Shown piece after piece: positions 55,073 to 64,000 of a stretch of DNA of 64,000 nt. The position numbers and the translations under genes are program-made. Source of the stretch: an uncultured Arenicella sp. (GTDB lineage Bacteria; Pseudomonadota; Gammaproteobacteria; Arenicellales; Arenicellaceae); NCBI GenBank assembly GCA_937974565.1, contig CALJWL010000030.1, positions 1 to 64,000 of the forward strand, given 5' to 3'. The notes under the pieces were generated by a model that made no database searches, was not told the origin of the DNA, and saw nothing but the letters and a program-made list of their open reading frames with translations. Position 1 is the first letter of the stretch. Each line of letters starts with the position of its first letter.

Positions 55073-56139
55073 ACGGTTCAGAAAAAACAGAGACACCATT
55101 GGCTTTCTTACCTAAGACCTGGTTACCCAAACACAACCTGACCGCGGCATTAATAATCGCCGTACCGCTGTGTCTGTTGTTGGCAATCAGTTTAGGCACC
55201 GTGCGCATCCCTTTTGGCGATGTGCTGGCCAGTCTTTTGGGCCGTGAATCCAACCAAATAAACAGTTTAGTAGTAAACCAAATTCGGCTTCCAAGGGCGT
55301 TATTAGCGGCCTTGGTGGGTGCGTTATTAGGCATTTGCGGGGCAACCACCCAAGGGTTGTTCCGCAACCCATTGGCCGACCCTTCATTAATCGGCGTAAC
55401 CGCGGGGGCATCGGCCGGTGCCGCCATCGTCATTTTCACCGTCACAACCGTTTCTCAATTCACGGGAATTGGTGGGCTTTGGTTAATTACACTGGGCGCG
55501 TTTATTGGCGGCACTATTGCCGTGATCGGTGTATACCAGCTTGCCACCAACCAGCATGGCACATCGGTTGCCACCATGTTACTGGCAGGAATAGCGATTA
55601 CGGCCATTGCCGGTGGCCTAACCAGTTTAATTGAATTTTTTGCTGACAACGATGCCCTGCGACGCATCAGTCTGTGGCAAATGGGGGGATTAGATGGAGC
55701 AAACTGGGCCCGTGTGCTGATCGCGGGTTTGCTAACTTTAATCATATTTGGTGTATTGCCTCGCTACAGCATGGCGTTAAATGCCTTCTTGCTCGGTGAA
55801 TCGGAAGCAAGGCATCTGGGCATCGCGGTTCAGAAAACCAAGTTTCATCTTATATTACTGGTTGCTCTTGGTGTTGGCGTATCCGTGGCTCTTGCCGGAA
55901 CGATCGCCTTTGTGGGGTTGGTTGTGCCTCATATTATTCGTCTCATGATTGGCCCGAACCACTTGTTTTTACTCCCATTGTCAGCGTTAGGTGGGGCTGT
56001 GTTGCTGTTGCTGGCGGATACGTTAGCCAGAACTATTTTAGCTCCCATAGAGTTACCCGTTGGTTTGGTAACGGCAATCTTTGGCGCACCGTTCTTCATC
56101 TCATTATTACGACATAGAAACGAGTACGGAATGCGCTAA
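55069..56139 (+). CDS. btuC: Cobalamin ABC transporter permease BtuC (FecCD family)
   Basis: Inner-membrane permease of 356 residues with about ten helices. [46 protein letters not shown] is the FecCD/BtuC signature region; the start of the region contacting the ATPase is [31 protein letters not shown] is also typical. The family includes siderophore and heme permeases; cobalamin is assigned because it lies between cobQ and cobU with BtuF in the same operon. Its stop overlaps the btuD start by one base. Confidence 0.9.
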   Translation: MNGSEKTETPLAFLPKTWLPKHNLTAALIIAVPLCLLLAISLGTVRIPFGDVLASLLGRESNQINSLVVNQIRLPRALLAALVGALLGICGATTQGLFRNPLADPSLIGVTAGASAGAAIVIFTVTTVSQFTGIGGLWLITLGAFIGGTIAVIGVYQLATNQHGTSVATMLLAGIAITAIAGGLTSLIEFFADNDALRRISLWQMGGLDGANWARVLIAGLLTLIIFGVLPRYSMALNAFLLGESEARHLGIAVQKTKFHLILLVALGVGVSVALAGTIAFVGLVVPHIIRLMIGPNHLFLLPLSALGGAVLLLLADTLARTILAPIELPVGLVTAIFGAPFFISLLRHRNEYGMR

Positions 56140-56918
56140 TGACCATTGTCAACGTAACTGATTTGGTCGTTCCCAACCCGTCATCGTTGAACGGAGGGCA
56201 CCCGCTGGTAAATGGCGTCTCATTTAACGTGGAGCAAGGCGAAGTCTTTGTGATTATTGGCCCAAATGGCGCAGGCAAATCATCACTGTTAAAAGCCATC
56301 ACCAATGACATACCCTATTTGGGCCATATCAACACCCCAACGATTTCATCTGACCCAAAACAAAAGGCAAAACACGTTGCTGTGTTGCATCAACATACGC
56401 ATTTGCACTTCCCTTTCACAGTATTTGAAGTTGTCGAATTGGCTCGAACACCTCACGCCACTGGCAAGAAAAGAGACTGTGAACTTGTTCACGATGCTCT
56501 GAAATTAATGGACATAACTCATTTATCCGATCGAATTTACACCGATTTGTCCGGCGGCGAAAAACAACGCACACAACTGGCGCGGGTATTTTGCCAATTA
56601 TGCGAAGTCGAATCGTCAGATCGCTTACTTATTCTTGATGAGCCGCTTACCGCGCTTGATCTTGGTCACCAACACCATGTAATGAAAGCCATTCGCTCCG
56701 TTGCCGCGCAAGGGGTGACGGTGATCATGGTGTTGCATGATATCAATATCGCGGCCCGATATGCCGATAAGCTGTTAGCGCTGCTTTGCAGTGAACAATT
56801 AGCAATGGGCACACCAAGCCAAGTCATCAATGAGCAAACAATGGGGCGCCTTTTTGATTTGCCCGTTGAAATAATCATGAGCAAATCGACCAACACGCCA
56901 GTTTTGATCGGTATTTAA
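56139..56918 (+). CDS. btuD: Cobalamin ABC transporter ATP-binding protein BtuD
   Basis: ATPase partner of BtuC, 259 residues. Walker A is IIGPNGAGKSSLLKAI, Q-loop region VAVLHQHTHLHFPFTVFEVV, signature LSGGEKQRTQLARVF, Walker B LLILDEPLTALDLGHQHH and switch VLHDINIAARYADK. In detail it is closer to HmuV-type heme importers than to E. coli BtuD, but the genes on both sides are all for cobalamin. One-base overlap with btuC. Confidence 0.9.
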   Translation: MTIVNVTDLVVPNPSSLNGGHPLVNGVSFNVEQGEVFVIIGPNGAGKSSLLKAITNDIPYLGHINTPTISSDPKQKAKHVAVLHQHTHLHFPFTVFEVVELARTPHATGKKRDCELVHDALKLMDITHLSDRIYTDLSGGEKQRTQLARVFCQLCEVESSDRLLILDEPLTALDLGHQHHVMKAIRSVAAQGVTVIMVLHDINIAARYADKLLALLCSEQLAMGTPSQVINEQTMGRLFDLPVEIIMSKSTNTPVLIGI

Positions 56919-56937
56919 AGAGCCTACTTAGTTCAAC

Positions 56938-57501
56938 ATGAATTCATCCCTTCTCTCAGCGCCCTCTTACACTCACCTCATTTTAGGCGGTGCGCGCAGC
57001 GGCAAAAGCTCTTACGCAGAATCCTTGGCAACCGAATATTCAACACAAAACTCACTTCCGTTGACATACATAGCAACGGCTACAGCTGGCGACGATGAAA
57101 TGCATCGCCGTATAGAAAAACATCAACGGGATAGGCATGATAATTGGAACTTAGTCGAAGAACCGATTGAACTCGCAACCGCATTATTGGCATCACCCCC
57201 TCCTTCCGTGATTCTAATCGACTGCTTAACTTTATGGTTAAGTAACTGTTTACATCACTCCGAGGGCTGCTGGGAAGACCAAAAGCGGGCTTTCGTTTGC
57301 GCGCTTAACGACAATGCCGCTCGAACGGAATCAAGTCATAAAGTACTCATGGTCAGTAATGAAGTTGGGTGTGGCATTATTCCAATGGGAGAATTGAGCC
57401 GGCGATACGTTGATGAAGTTGGCTGGTTGCATCAAGAATTGGCTCACCAATCCACCAATGTCACAATGATAACGGCTGGATTACCACAAAAATTAAAGTA
57501 A
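56938..57501 (+). CDS. cobU: Adenosylcobinamide kinase / guanylyltransferase CobU (CobP)
   Basis: Bifunctional enzyme that phosphorylates adenosylcobinamide and transfers GMP to give adenosylcobinamide-GDP. The 187 residues include P-loop LILGGARSGKSSYAE, YIATATAGDDEMHRRIEKHQRDR with the GMP-linked histidine, VILIDCLTLWLSN and MVSNEVGCGIIPMGELSRRYVDE. It sits 19 bases after btuD and 27 before cobT. Confidence 0.95.
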   Translation: MNSSLLSAPSYTHLILGGARSGKSSYAESLATEYSTQNSLPLTYIATATAGDDEMHRRIEKHQRDRHDNWNLVEEPIELATALLASPPPSVILIDCLTLWLSNCLHHSEGCWEDQKRAFVCALNDNAARTESSHKVLMVSNEVGCGIIPMGELSRRYVDEVGWLHQELAHQSTNVTMITAGLPQKLK

Positions 57502-57528
57502 CATTGTCACTTAAACCAAAGACTAAAA

Positions 57529-58575
57529 ATGAACATGGCTTTAGATTGGATAAAACGCTCTTGCCCAACTCCGAATCAGGAAATGCGACGTGCCGCCACA
57601 GCAAGGCAAGGCATTTTAACCAAGCCTACGGGGTCATTGGGTCGCTTAGAGCAGTTGGCCATTGATTTCGCTGGTTGGCAATCCAAAGAGTTGCCTCGTT
57701 TAGGTCGTATTTCAATTCAAATATTTGCCGCCGATCACGGAGTGTGCGCTCAAGGTATTTCCGCTTTCCCACAAGAAGTGACGGCACAAATGATTGATAA
57801 TTTTCTGTCCGGTGGCGCGGCCATCAGTGTATTGGCGAAACACATGAACGCAGACTTTAACGTTATTAATTTAGGCACAATCAGCTCAATTAAAGACGCC
57901 CCTCGTTTGAAAAATGTGCCTATTTCATGCGGCACCGAAGACTTTACTCACAAACCCGCAATGAACGGCAAGCAACTCATTACGGCATTAAACATAGGCC
58001 GTGATTCAGTCACCGACTCTGACCTGTTTATCGGTGGCGAAATGGGCATAGGTAACACCTGTTCGGCTTCGGCTATCTTTTCGGCCCTGTTAAAGCTACC
58101 CGCCACCGAAACAGCGGGCCCTGGAACCGGCATTGATGCAAACACCATTACTCATAAAGCACACATAATAGACAAAGCCTTAACGCTTCATCAACCTCAC
58201 CTTAACCAACCCACTGACGTGTTGGAACGTTTAGGTGGTTTTGAAATAGCGGCCTTGACTGGCGCCTATATTTGCGCTGCACAAAAACAAATTCCCATTA
58301 TCGTCGATGGCTTTATTTGCACCGCCGCGGCCTTAATAGCAACCAACATCAACCCAAGTTGCCAAGCGTGGATGATTTTTGCACATCAGTCAGCCGAACC
58401 TGCTCACAAAAAAGCGTTAGACCATTTAAACGCTAAGCCTTTGTTGAATTTAGGTCTGCGATTAGGCGAAGGCAGTGGCGCGGCATTGGCAGTGCCAATC
58501 ATTGAGCAAGCATTGTTACTGCACTCAAGTATGGCAACGTTTACCCACGCCGGTGTGAGTGATAGACATGCGTAA
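57529..58575 (+). CDS. cobT: Nicotinate-nucleotide:dimethylbenzimidazole phosphoribosyltransferase CobT
   Basis: Makes alpha-ribazole phosphate from dimethylbenzimidazole (the BluB product) and nicotinate mononucleotide. Of 348 residues, LTKPTGSLGRLEQLAIDFAGWQ, FAADHGVCAQGISAFPQEVTAQM, GGEMGIGNTCSASAIFSALL with the GIGNTT-like loop, LGGFEIAALTGAYI and LRLGEGSGAALAVPII with the catalytic glutamate are all present. The btuF start codon lies inside its last codons. Confidence 0.95.
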   Translation: MNMALDWIKRSCPTPNQEMRRAATARQGILTKPTGSLGRLEQLAIDFAGWQSKELPRLGRISIQIFAADHGVCAQGISAFPQEVTAQMIDNFLSGGAAISVLAKHMNADFNVINLGTISSIKDAPRLKNVPISCGTEDFTHKPAMNGKQLITALNIGRDSVTDSDLFIGGEMGIGNTCSASAIFSALLKLPATETAGPGTGIDANTITHKAHIIDKALTLHQPHLNQPTDVLERLGGFEIAALTGAYICAAQKQIPIIVDGFICTAAALIATNINPSCQAWMIFAHQSAEPAHKKALDHLNAKPLLNLGLRLGEGSGAALAVPIIEQALLLHSSMATFTHAGVSDRHA

Positions 58576-59557
58576 TATCACCAATCACACAGCGATTGTG
58601 CGTATACCTTTACCATTCTTGAGTTGCGTACTTCTGTGCTTGTTTTTGATTGGTTGTGGTAGCCAAAACACTGACAATTCGAACACGCCCTCCTCGCCTC
58701 AACAACCCCGTGCATCGACGAATGACACGCCCAATAAGGTCGTTGTAACCGACTTTGCTGGCAACACCATTATACTGGCGCAACCCGCGAAAAAAATCGT
58801 TGCACTCGCACCTCACATTGTCGAAAATTTGTACACCGTTGGCGCTGGAGATCAAATCGTTGGCGTTGTGAAGCACAGTGATTACCCGCCTCAAGCACTG
58901 GAACACCCGATTGTCGGTGGTTATGAACACACGAATTATGAGCGAATACTGGAACTCAAACCCGACCTAATCATTGCGTGGGACTCTGGCAATTCTCGCA
59001 CCAATCTGAATAAGTTGAGAGAACTCGGGTTCACTGTACTAATCGATCAACCAGACTCGCTGGACGACATCGCAAAAAGTCTACGCTTACTCGGCGTGGT
59101 CACAGGTCACTCCAAACAAGCCAATCAAGCTGCAAACCGATTTCTAGAGTACGTAACAACCGCTCAAGAGGAGAATGCAAATAAACGCCCCGTGTCGGTG
59201 TTTTATCAAGTTTGGAACGAACCACTGATTACCATTAATGGCAATCACATTATTTCTGATGCAATTCGTACTTGCGGTGGCCAAAACGTGTTTGCCCGCG
59301 AGCCAGCAGTGGCCCCTAGAATCAACATTGAGTCAATATTTCAGCGTGACCCAGAAGCCATTATCGTTAGCGGAATGGGCGAAGCTCGGCCAGAATGGTT
59401 GGACGATTGGAAAAAATGGCCTAACTTAAGGTCCGTCAAGAGCGGCAACTTATTTTACGTTAACCCAGATCACCTGCAACGTCATACCATTAGACAGCAA
59501 TTGGCCATAAAAAAAATCTGTTCCCAACTCGATTCCGTCAGAGCCAAAAAAGGTTAG
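58568..59557 (+). CDS. btuF: Cobalamin-binding protein BtuF, lipoprotein form
   Basis: A 329-residue type-III periplasmic binding protein. It begins with a lipoprotein signal (CLFLIGC-GSQ), then a Ser/Pro/Asn-rich linker of about 35 residues, then the binding domain: PAKKIVALAPHIVENLYTVGAGDQIVGV, LELKPDLIIAWDSGN and VSVFYQVWNEPLITINGNHIISDAIRTCGGQNVF. ATG 58568 overlaps the cobT end by eight bases. In E. coli BtuF is a soluble periplasmic protein; here it is predicted to be lipid-anchored, as in Gram-positives. It would feed BtuCD. Confidence 0.9.
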   Translation: MRNITNHTAIVRIPLPFLSCVLLCLFLIGCGSQNTDNSNTPSSPQQPRASTNDTPNKVVVTDFAGNTIILAQPAKKIVALAPHIVENLYTVGAGDQIVGVVKHSDYPPQALEHPIVGGYEHTNYERILELKPDLIIAWDSGNSRTNLNKLRELGFTVLIDQPDSLDDIAKSLRLLGVVTGHSKQANQAANRFLEYVTTAQEENANKRPVSVFYQVWNEPLITINGNHIISDAIRTCGGQNVFAREPAVAPRINIESIFQRDPEAIIVSGMGEARPEWLDDWKKWPNLRSVKSGNLFYVNPDHLQRHTIRQQLAIKKICSQLDSVRAKKG

Positions 59558-59572
59558 CTCTTTTCATCTAAT

Positions 59573-60352
59573 ATGAAACACCAATTTGATTTACTGTTAA
59601 CGGCGTTGATGTTTTACACACGCATTCGCGTTAGTAAACGCCTGCCCTATTCACCAGAATTATTGAACCAATCACGCCAATATTTTACGTTTGTGGGGGT
59701 GATTGTTGGCGCCCTTGTGTGCGCTGTGTTTCTGATCGCTAACATCGCTTTTCCAACATCCATTGCTGTTGCGTTATCAATGATAGCCGGCCTATTCATT
59801 ACCGGTGCATTTCATGAAGACGGTTTCGCTGACTCTTGCGATGCATTAGGAGGGGGATGGAAGTCGGATGAAATTCTCAGCATCATGAAAGACAGTCGCA
59901 TTGGCACCTATGGCACAATTGGGCTGATTGGGATATTAAGCCTGAAGTTCCTCGTATTAATTGAGTTGGCCTATGGGGGCGCGCTATTTTGGTGTCTGTG
60001 CGTTATTTCAGCTCATGCCACCAGTCGGTTTCATTCATCAAGATTAATCAAACATTATAATTACGTACAAGATACAGATCAGAGTAAAATAAAACCGATA
60101 ACCGATGCCCCTTTAACTCCGCAAGCCGAACAATTTGGCATGATTGTCACATTGACACCTTGTCTAATTTTAGCCTCTCTGTCATTTTTGATGCCTGTGT
60201 TAGGCTTTGCCTTAGCCTATATTGCATCCAACTCTTTTATGCATTACTGCGAGCAGCAAATTGGCGGTTATACCGGTGACATTTTAGGTGCCATACAACA
60301 AATCGCCGAAGTCGTATTTTTACTGAGTTGCCTTGCAGTTTTTAAATTTTAA
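59573..60352 (+). CDS. cobS: Adenosylcobinamide-GDP ribazoletransferase CobS (CobV)
   Basis: Integral membrane cobalamin synthase that joins adenosylcobinamide-GDP and alpha-ribazole. The 259-residue protein has about six helices. The start LLTALMFYTRIRV, the metal-binding FHEDGFADSCDALGGGW and MKDSRIGTYGTIGLI are unmistakable, and the terminus QIGGYTGDILGAIQQIAE is conserved. It lies 15 bases after btuF. Confidence 0.95.
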   Translation: MKHQFDLLLTALMFYTRIRVSKRLPYSPELLNQSRQYFTFVGVIVGALVCAVFLIANIAFPTSIAVALSMIAGLFITGAFHEDGFADSCDALGGGWKSDEILSIMKDSRIGTYGTIGLIGILSLKFLVLIELAYGGALFWCLCVISAHATSRFHSSRLIKHYNYVQDTDQSKIKPITDAPLTPQAEQFGMIVTLTPCLILASLSFLMPVLGFALAYIASNSFMHYCEQQIGGYTGDILGAIQQIAEVVFLLSCLAVFKF

Positions 60353-60369
60353 CGACGACTAACCATACT

Positions 60370-60939
60370 ATGATTATTGATCTAATCAGGCACACCACGC
60401 CGGACGTGCAGGAAGGTATATGCTATGGTCAAAGCGACCTAGGGCTGGCTTCAGGCTTTCATGAGGAGTTCAGTTTAATCAGCGATATCATCTTTGATCA
60501 GTACGATCTGATCATCACCAGCCCATTGCAACGCTGTGCGCGCCTAGCTGCTACTATTTCAGGAGATCATAGACGGCAAGACGAGCGAATAATGGAATAC
60601 AATTTTGGCGATTGGGAACAACGACCTTGGTCAGAACTCAAGTCTGATGAAGCAAAAAATTGGATGAATAATTTCGTTGATCAACCCGCTCCCAATGGCG
60701 ATAGCATCGTCAGCATGCAACATCGAGTTTTGCAGTTTTGGCAAGAACTGCTTGATTGTGAGCATGACAAAATAGCAGTTGTCACGCATTCAGGGGTTCA
60801 GCGTTTAATACACGCTCATATTTTACAAACGCCTTTGACTCACCTGTTTCGTTTAGAATTAGAGTTTGGGGCTGTGATACGCGTTAAACATCAAAGAGAT
60901 ACAGCACTAACAACGCTAAGGCATTTAACCCAAGGATAG
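60370..60939 (+). CDS. cobC: Alpha-ribazole phosphatase CobC
   Basis: Histidine-phosphatase-family enzyme of 189 residues that removes the phosphate from alpha-ribazole phosphate or adenosylcobalamin phosphate. The phospho-histidine motif is IDLIRHTTPDVQEGICYGQSDLGL, which in this form is typical of CobC; ITSPLQRCARLA, EYNFGDWEQRPWSEL and VVTHSGVQRL with the second histidine follow. It closes the cobO-cobC operon, 17 bases after cobS. Confidence 0.9.
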   Translation: MIIDLIRHTTPDVQEGICYGQSDLGLASGFHEEFSLISDIIFDQYDLIITSPLQRCARLAATISGDHRRQDERIMEYNFGDWEQRPWSELKSDEAKNWMNNFVDQPAPNGDSIVSMQHRVLQFWQELLDCEHDKIAVVTHSGVQRLIHAHILQTPLTHLFRLELEFGAVIRVKHQRDTALTTLRHLTQG

Positions 60940-61286
60940 GTGCAACAATAATTGTCACTCGAAAACAAAGATTGGCGGCTTTAATCCAGTTTGTAAATAA
61001 GTTATAAATAGTATTAAATCAATGTTCAATTATGTCACTAAAAGTGTGGTTCACCGCAATGTACGCCGACTGAAACACGATCAGGCTGATACCATTAATT
61101 TAATACCACCAACAATATAATACGACCAACTAAGTCGATTTATTATCGGCTTCTGGGGCTAAACTTTTAAATAAAAACAATAATATATTAAACATGTTTA
61201 TTGACGCTCGTAAAACCCAACCTGCGACCTTCCCAATGATGTCTAAGGCAGCATCAACATCAGTAGCGGCCCGTGATCCAAACCTA
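60940..61286. other. AT-rich intergenic stretch
   Basis: Between cobC and the next gene lie about 347 bases with no supportable gene on either strand. An upstream in-frame start at 61194 exists for the following lipoprotein but would put a polar segment before its signal peptide. No clear terminator or promoter pair was found. Confidence 0.4.
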
Positions 61287-61895
61287 ATGCCTTCATGGAA
61301 TATTATAAATAAGTACTTTACTAGTCTTCTAGTATCACTGTGGCTTACCGCCTGTACCCCAGTGCAAGAACCCGCTCCGCCTGAACCCACGCCTCAATCA
61401 GCGCCTCAAGTGATTAAAATTTTGAGTGCAAAACCCATTAAAAATGCGTCAAAAAAACAGATACTCTTTGCACAGTCGGCACTCAATAAGTTAGGGTATC
61501 GTGTTGGCCCTGTGGATGGTATATGGGGGCCATGGTCGGCAAGAGAAATTCGTAATTTCGAGACTCAACAAAAAATCGAAACCGCAAACGGTTTTTTATC
61601 AGAGCTTAACTTAGACAGGCTTGCTAAAGAAAGCGGGCTAGACACTGAAGCATTCGCCTCAATAAGTACGCAAAAAAAAGACATCGCATCAAAGCTTGAC
61701 GGCAAGCTCGCTGATACTGGCCCACAATTGGTGATTGTTGAAAAAGATCGCAATGTATTCATTGAAGCCAATCCCTACTCCGAAAAGATACAAACCTTAA
61801 AATCGGGCACCGGAATCTATGTTATTAGTGAAAAAGAAGGTTGGTATGAAGTCGAACTGATTAACCGAAAAAAAGGCTACATACAGTCAAATTAA
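61287..61895 (+). CDS. Lipoprotein with peptidoglycan-binding and SH3-like domains
   Basis: A 202-residue predicted lipoprotein from ATG 61287: signal NKYFTSLLVSLWLTAC-TP with the lipid-modified cysteine, then a Pro-rich linker (EPAPPEPTPQSAP). A PG_binding_1 domain follows (about 55-105; FAQSALNKLGYRVGPVDGIWGPWSAREI), then a C-terminal bacterial SH3-like domain (about 145-202; NVFIEANPYSEKIQTLKSGTGIYVI, GWYEVEL). It probably binds cell wall. An alternative start at 61194 is less likely. Confidence 0.8.
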   Translation: MPSWNIINKYFTSLLVSLWLTACTPVQEPAPPEPTPQSAPQVIKILSAKPIKNASKKQILFAQSALNKLGYRVGPVDGIWGPWSAREIRNFETQQKIETANGFLSELNLDRLAKESGLDTEAFASISTQKKDIASKLDGKLADTGPQLVIVEKDRNVFIEANPYSEKIQTLKSGTGIYVISEKEGWYEVELINRKKGYIQSN

Positions 61896-62027
61896 GGCTC
61901 TTTTAGACTCGATAACTGTGCCAGTGGCTATGGTATAGTACTCGCAATGCCAGTTGCCACCATTGTTTTGCTCAAATAACTGCACTGAAAATTGTCTAAG
62001 GGCCGTGCCTAATCAAAGCTAACTGTA

Positions 62028-63785
62028 ATGTCTAATCCTCCCTCAAGATCTGAAATTGAGTCTGCCTTATCTGGGCACACCAAAAAACTTAAAGCCAAGC
62101 CTCACGCACAAACCAACACAAGCTTTGAATTTGGAGAACAACCAAGGCGACAGCAAGTGATTGGTGGTGACTTAGCGGGCGTCAACCAACGAAAAAAATT
62201 TGGCTTACTCAGTCGTCACAGCAGTGTGAGCTTAGTTAATTGGGCGGCTGGCTCTATTATTTTATTGATCATGGCCGCATTTTTTTGGCCACAAAAGAAA
62301 GATTCTATTACAGAAATTGCAAAAAAAATTGATGAGAACCAAATAGTCGAAATTGAAGATCAAACCATTATTCAAGCGGTTAATGGCACTTCAAACTTTG
62401 CCCGTGAAACCGATATTTCACGGGCCGAAGAATATCGGGCTCAAGACAAAATAGACGCTAAAATAGACGCTCTATTAACAGTGGCAAACGAACACATCCG
62501 TGCTAGACAGTTTACTCGGCCTGAAAAGTCAAATGCCGTTCTAGTGTACAGAAGAGTGCTTGAGTTAAGTCCCAACAATGCCGACGCCACAGAAGGATTA
62601 GATAAAATCAAGCAACACTTTCTTTATAACGGCGTGAATGCATTAAACGCGGCTAAACCAGCCTTAGCGACCAGCAATTTGCAACGTTTGGCTTTTGTTG
62701 ACCCAAACTCATCTGAATATGATGAGCTAAAATTCTCACTTGATGAATATAAGATAGATCAAGAAGTAACCAGTTTACTGAAAAAAGCAACGCAGGCTTT
62801 CTCCCAAGGAAACCTTATTCTTCCGGCTAGGCAAAGCGCCCTTAGTTATTATCAACAGGCCTTGGTTCTCAGAGAAGGTAACAAAGCGGCAAAAGACGGC
62901 ATTAAAAACATTGCTGACGACTTTATTGAACAAGCTAACGGCTCGGTGTTATCAGGTGAATTTGAAGCCGCATCAGCACAACTTGCGACCGTCGGTCTTA
63001 TCGACCCAGATCACAAATCAATACCCTTGATCGAAGCCATGATCGCAAGAGCCAAACCGTTAGCCGAGCAAGCTCGGCAAAATCAAGCGGCCGAACTGGC
63101 CCTCTCTACTGAGTCAAGCAGAGAAGAGTTTGATGAGCTGGCGGTAAAGCCATCAACACAGGGAGCAGCCTTTGCAACAAACCCTAATATTAAAAATACC
63201 GCAGACGATCCGCCCATTGTTACTACCTCTGATTCATTACCCAGCGACACCGTAAGTTTAACTAAAACACCTGCTCGTCAAGCCAGTGAACAGGAATTGT
63301 TTGACCAACAATATCTAAAACAAGGTCTAGATGCCTATTACAGTGGCGAGTATACAACCGCCGCTTCGCTGCTACAGCCTCTAGCAGATAAAGGTGTGGC
63401 TCGCGCGCAAATGCGTCTTGCTTATATGCACTATTTAGGCCGTGGTTTTCAACGAAACCGCACCAAAGCCGGTGAGATTGTAAGGTCCGCCCTGCCCGCC
63501 ATCAGGCGATTTGCTAACGAAGGCCGTGGCTGGGCGCAATCGGATCTCGGCAGTCTTTATGAAGATGGTTTGGTATTGCCTCGCGACTATGGTGAAGCTG
63601 TTTATTGGTATCGCACAGCCGCTGAAAAAGGTTACGCTGGCGCACAAACCAACTTAGGGATCATGTACGCACGAGGTCGCGGTGTTAGCTCAAGTCGGCG
63701 CACAGCGGTTGAATGGTTTCAACGCGCGGCCAAACAAGGCGACACCGTAGCGAAACGCAACCTAGAGGCAATGGGCGTGAACTGA
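62028..63785 (+). CDS. Membrane-anchored TPR/Sel1-repeat protein
   Basis: A 585-residue protein with a polar cytoplasmic N-terminus, a single membrane helix (about 68-87, LVNWAAGSIILLIMAAFFW) and a large extracytoplasmic part. TPR-like helical repeats run from about 130 to 350. A Ser/Thr/Pro-rich linker follows, then three to four Sel1 repeats from about 455 to the end (AQMRLAYMHYLGRGFQRN, AQSDLGSLYEDGLVLPRDYGEAV, AQTNLGIMYARGRGV). It is likely a scaffold for envelope proteins. The gene ahead encodes a wall-binding lipoprotein 132 bases away, so the two may work together; no specific partner can be named. Confidence 0.85.
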   Translation: MSNPPSRSEIESALSGHTKKLKAKPHAQTNTSFEFGEQPRRQQVIGGDLAGVNQRKKFGLLSRHSSVSLVNWAAGSIILLIMAAFFWPQKKDSITEIAKKIDENQIVEIEDQTIIQAVNGTSNFARETDISRAEEYRAQDKIDAKIDALLTVANEHIRARQFTRPEKSNAVLVYRRVLELSPNNADATEGLDKIKQHFLYNGVNALNAAKPALATSNLQRLAFVDPNSSEYDELKFSLDEYKIDQEVTSLLKKATQAFSQGNLILPARQSALSYYQQALVLREGNKAAKDGIKNIADDFIEQANGSVLSGEFEAASAQLATVGLIDPDHKSIPLIEAMIARAKPLAEQARQNQAAELALSTESSREEFDELAVKPSTQGAAFATNPNIKNTADDPPIVTTSDSLPSDTVSLTKTPARQASEQELFDQQYLKQGLDAYYSGEYTTAASLLQPLADKGVARAQMRLAYMHYLGRGFQRNRTKAGEIVRSALPAIRRFANEGRGWAQSDLGSLYEDGLVLPRDYGEAVYWYRTAAEKGYAGAQTNLGIMYARGRGVSSSRRTAVEWFQRAAKQGDTVAKRNLEAMGVN

Positions 63786-63829
63786 GTCACCAATTAGCTC
63801 ATGGCATTGGTTTCATCAATCGCAACTTC

Positions 63830-64000
63830 TTAAGTAATGGATTCAGGCATGTATTTTATAGCGTTAAATTCGGGTTCTGGGTATTCGCATTTCATGCCTT
63901 TAAGCGTATCTCTGACAACACTGGCAATCATCACATCTCTAAACGCACGGTTTTCTGCTGGCACCACATACCAAGGCGCTTGTTCACTCGCGCAGTGGGT
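63830..64000 (-). CDS. PPK2-family polyphosphate kinase, C-terminal end (runs off the window)
   Basis: The minus strand carries an open frame of 56 codons ending at TAA 63830-63832 and continuing beyond 64000. APWYVVPAENRAFRDVMIASVV is the conserved C-terminal region of PPK2-type polyphosphate:nucleotide phosphotransferases, followed by DTLKGMKCEYPEPEF. The catalytic P-loop part lies outside the window. It converges on the Sel1-repeat gene with 44 bases between stops. Confidence 0.8.
   Translation of the reverse strand, partial: THCASEQAPWYVVPAENRAFRDVMIASVVRDTLKGMKCEYPEPEFNAIKYMPESIT

Noticed and set aside
55047-55445. 132-codon minus-strand frame opposite btuC
   Set aside because: Shadow of the hydrophobic btuC start; Ala/Asn-rich low-information translation.
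1-64000. CRISPR arrays, tRNA or rRNA genes, prophage and integron features
   Set aside because: No regularly spaced repeats, cloverleaf-like sequences, rRNA signatures, integrases or phage structural genes were seen in the window.

Overview
The window looks like a chromosomal segment of a marine-type gammaproteobacterium of moderate GC content. The evidence is the gene complement: a TonB-dependent vitamin B12 receptor behind a cobalamin riboswitch, CobU/CobS/CobT/CobC-type nucleotide-loop genes, a urtABCDE plus ure cluster, beta-oxidation genes, and HSL-type esterases. It is housekeeping and accessory metabolism with little mobile DNA. The only insertion-sequence trace is a decayed IS66-type transposase end at 4107-4497. 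I saw no tRNA, rRNA, CRISPR array or prophage.

Layout. (1) 1-4.5 kb: catalase-peroxidase katG and a secreted esterase, bracketed by an imperfect inverted repeat, then the IS66 remnant. (2) 4.6-7.3 kb: late cobalamin genes cbiB-cobD and convergent bluB. (3) 7.6-21.2 kb: a membrane-protein gene that appears frameshifted, then one long urea module: outer-membrane porin, urtA, a strong terminator hairpin, urtBCDE, ureD, ureA, a fused ureB-ureC gene, ureE, ureF, ureG and a small His-rich membrane protein. (4) 21.3-25.7 kb, opposite strand: a two-gene signalling operon. It encodes a 1169-residue hybrid histidine kinase whose input part is an NCS1-type permease followed by a Cys-rich cluster, and a LuxR-type response regulator. 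The same 18-bp dyad lies upstream of the kinase gene and upstream of the porin gene, so this pair probably controls urea uptake and urease. (5) 26-31 kb: a divergent LysR regulator and leuCD with dyads between them, then a LeuA-like synthase of an unusual ~500-residue type. (6) 31-34 kb: YbaK-like deacylase, acetyltransferase, and a MocA/XdhC molybdenum-hydroxylase maturation pair. (7) 34-39 kb: a tight three-gene operon of a large SF1 helicase with a nuclease-like domain, a TelA protein and a crotonase. (8) 39-49.5 kb: fatty-acid degradation genes with two HSL-type esterases, a nitroreductase and an AraC regulator. (9) 49.7-61 kb: folE, then riboswitch-btuB and an operon cobO-cobQ-btuC-btuD-cobU-cobT-btuF-cobS-cobC. 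(10) 61-64 kb: a peptidoglycan-binding lipoprotein, a Sel1/TPR protein and the C-terminal end of a PPK2 polyphosphate kinase running off the window.

How it works together. Urea would cross the outer membrane through the porin, be bound by UrtA, imported by UrtBCDE and hydrolysed by a nickel urease matured by UreD/E/F/G. The permease-kinase could sense a nitrogen compound and drive that regulon. The two cobalamin loci together cover uptake (BtuB, BtuF, BtuCD), adenosylation (CobO), amidation (CobQ), aminopropanol linkage (CbiB, CobD), lower-ligand synthesis (BluB) and nucleotide-loop assembly (CobU, CobT, CobS, CobC). No corrin-ring genes are in view.

The strongest candidates for something undescribed are the permease/Cys-cluster histidine kinase with its shared dyad, the UreB-UreC fusion, and the helicase-TelA-crotonase operon.
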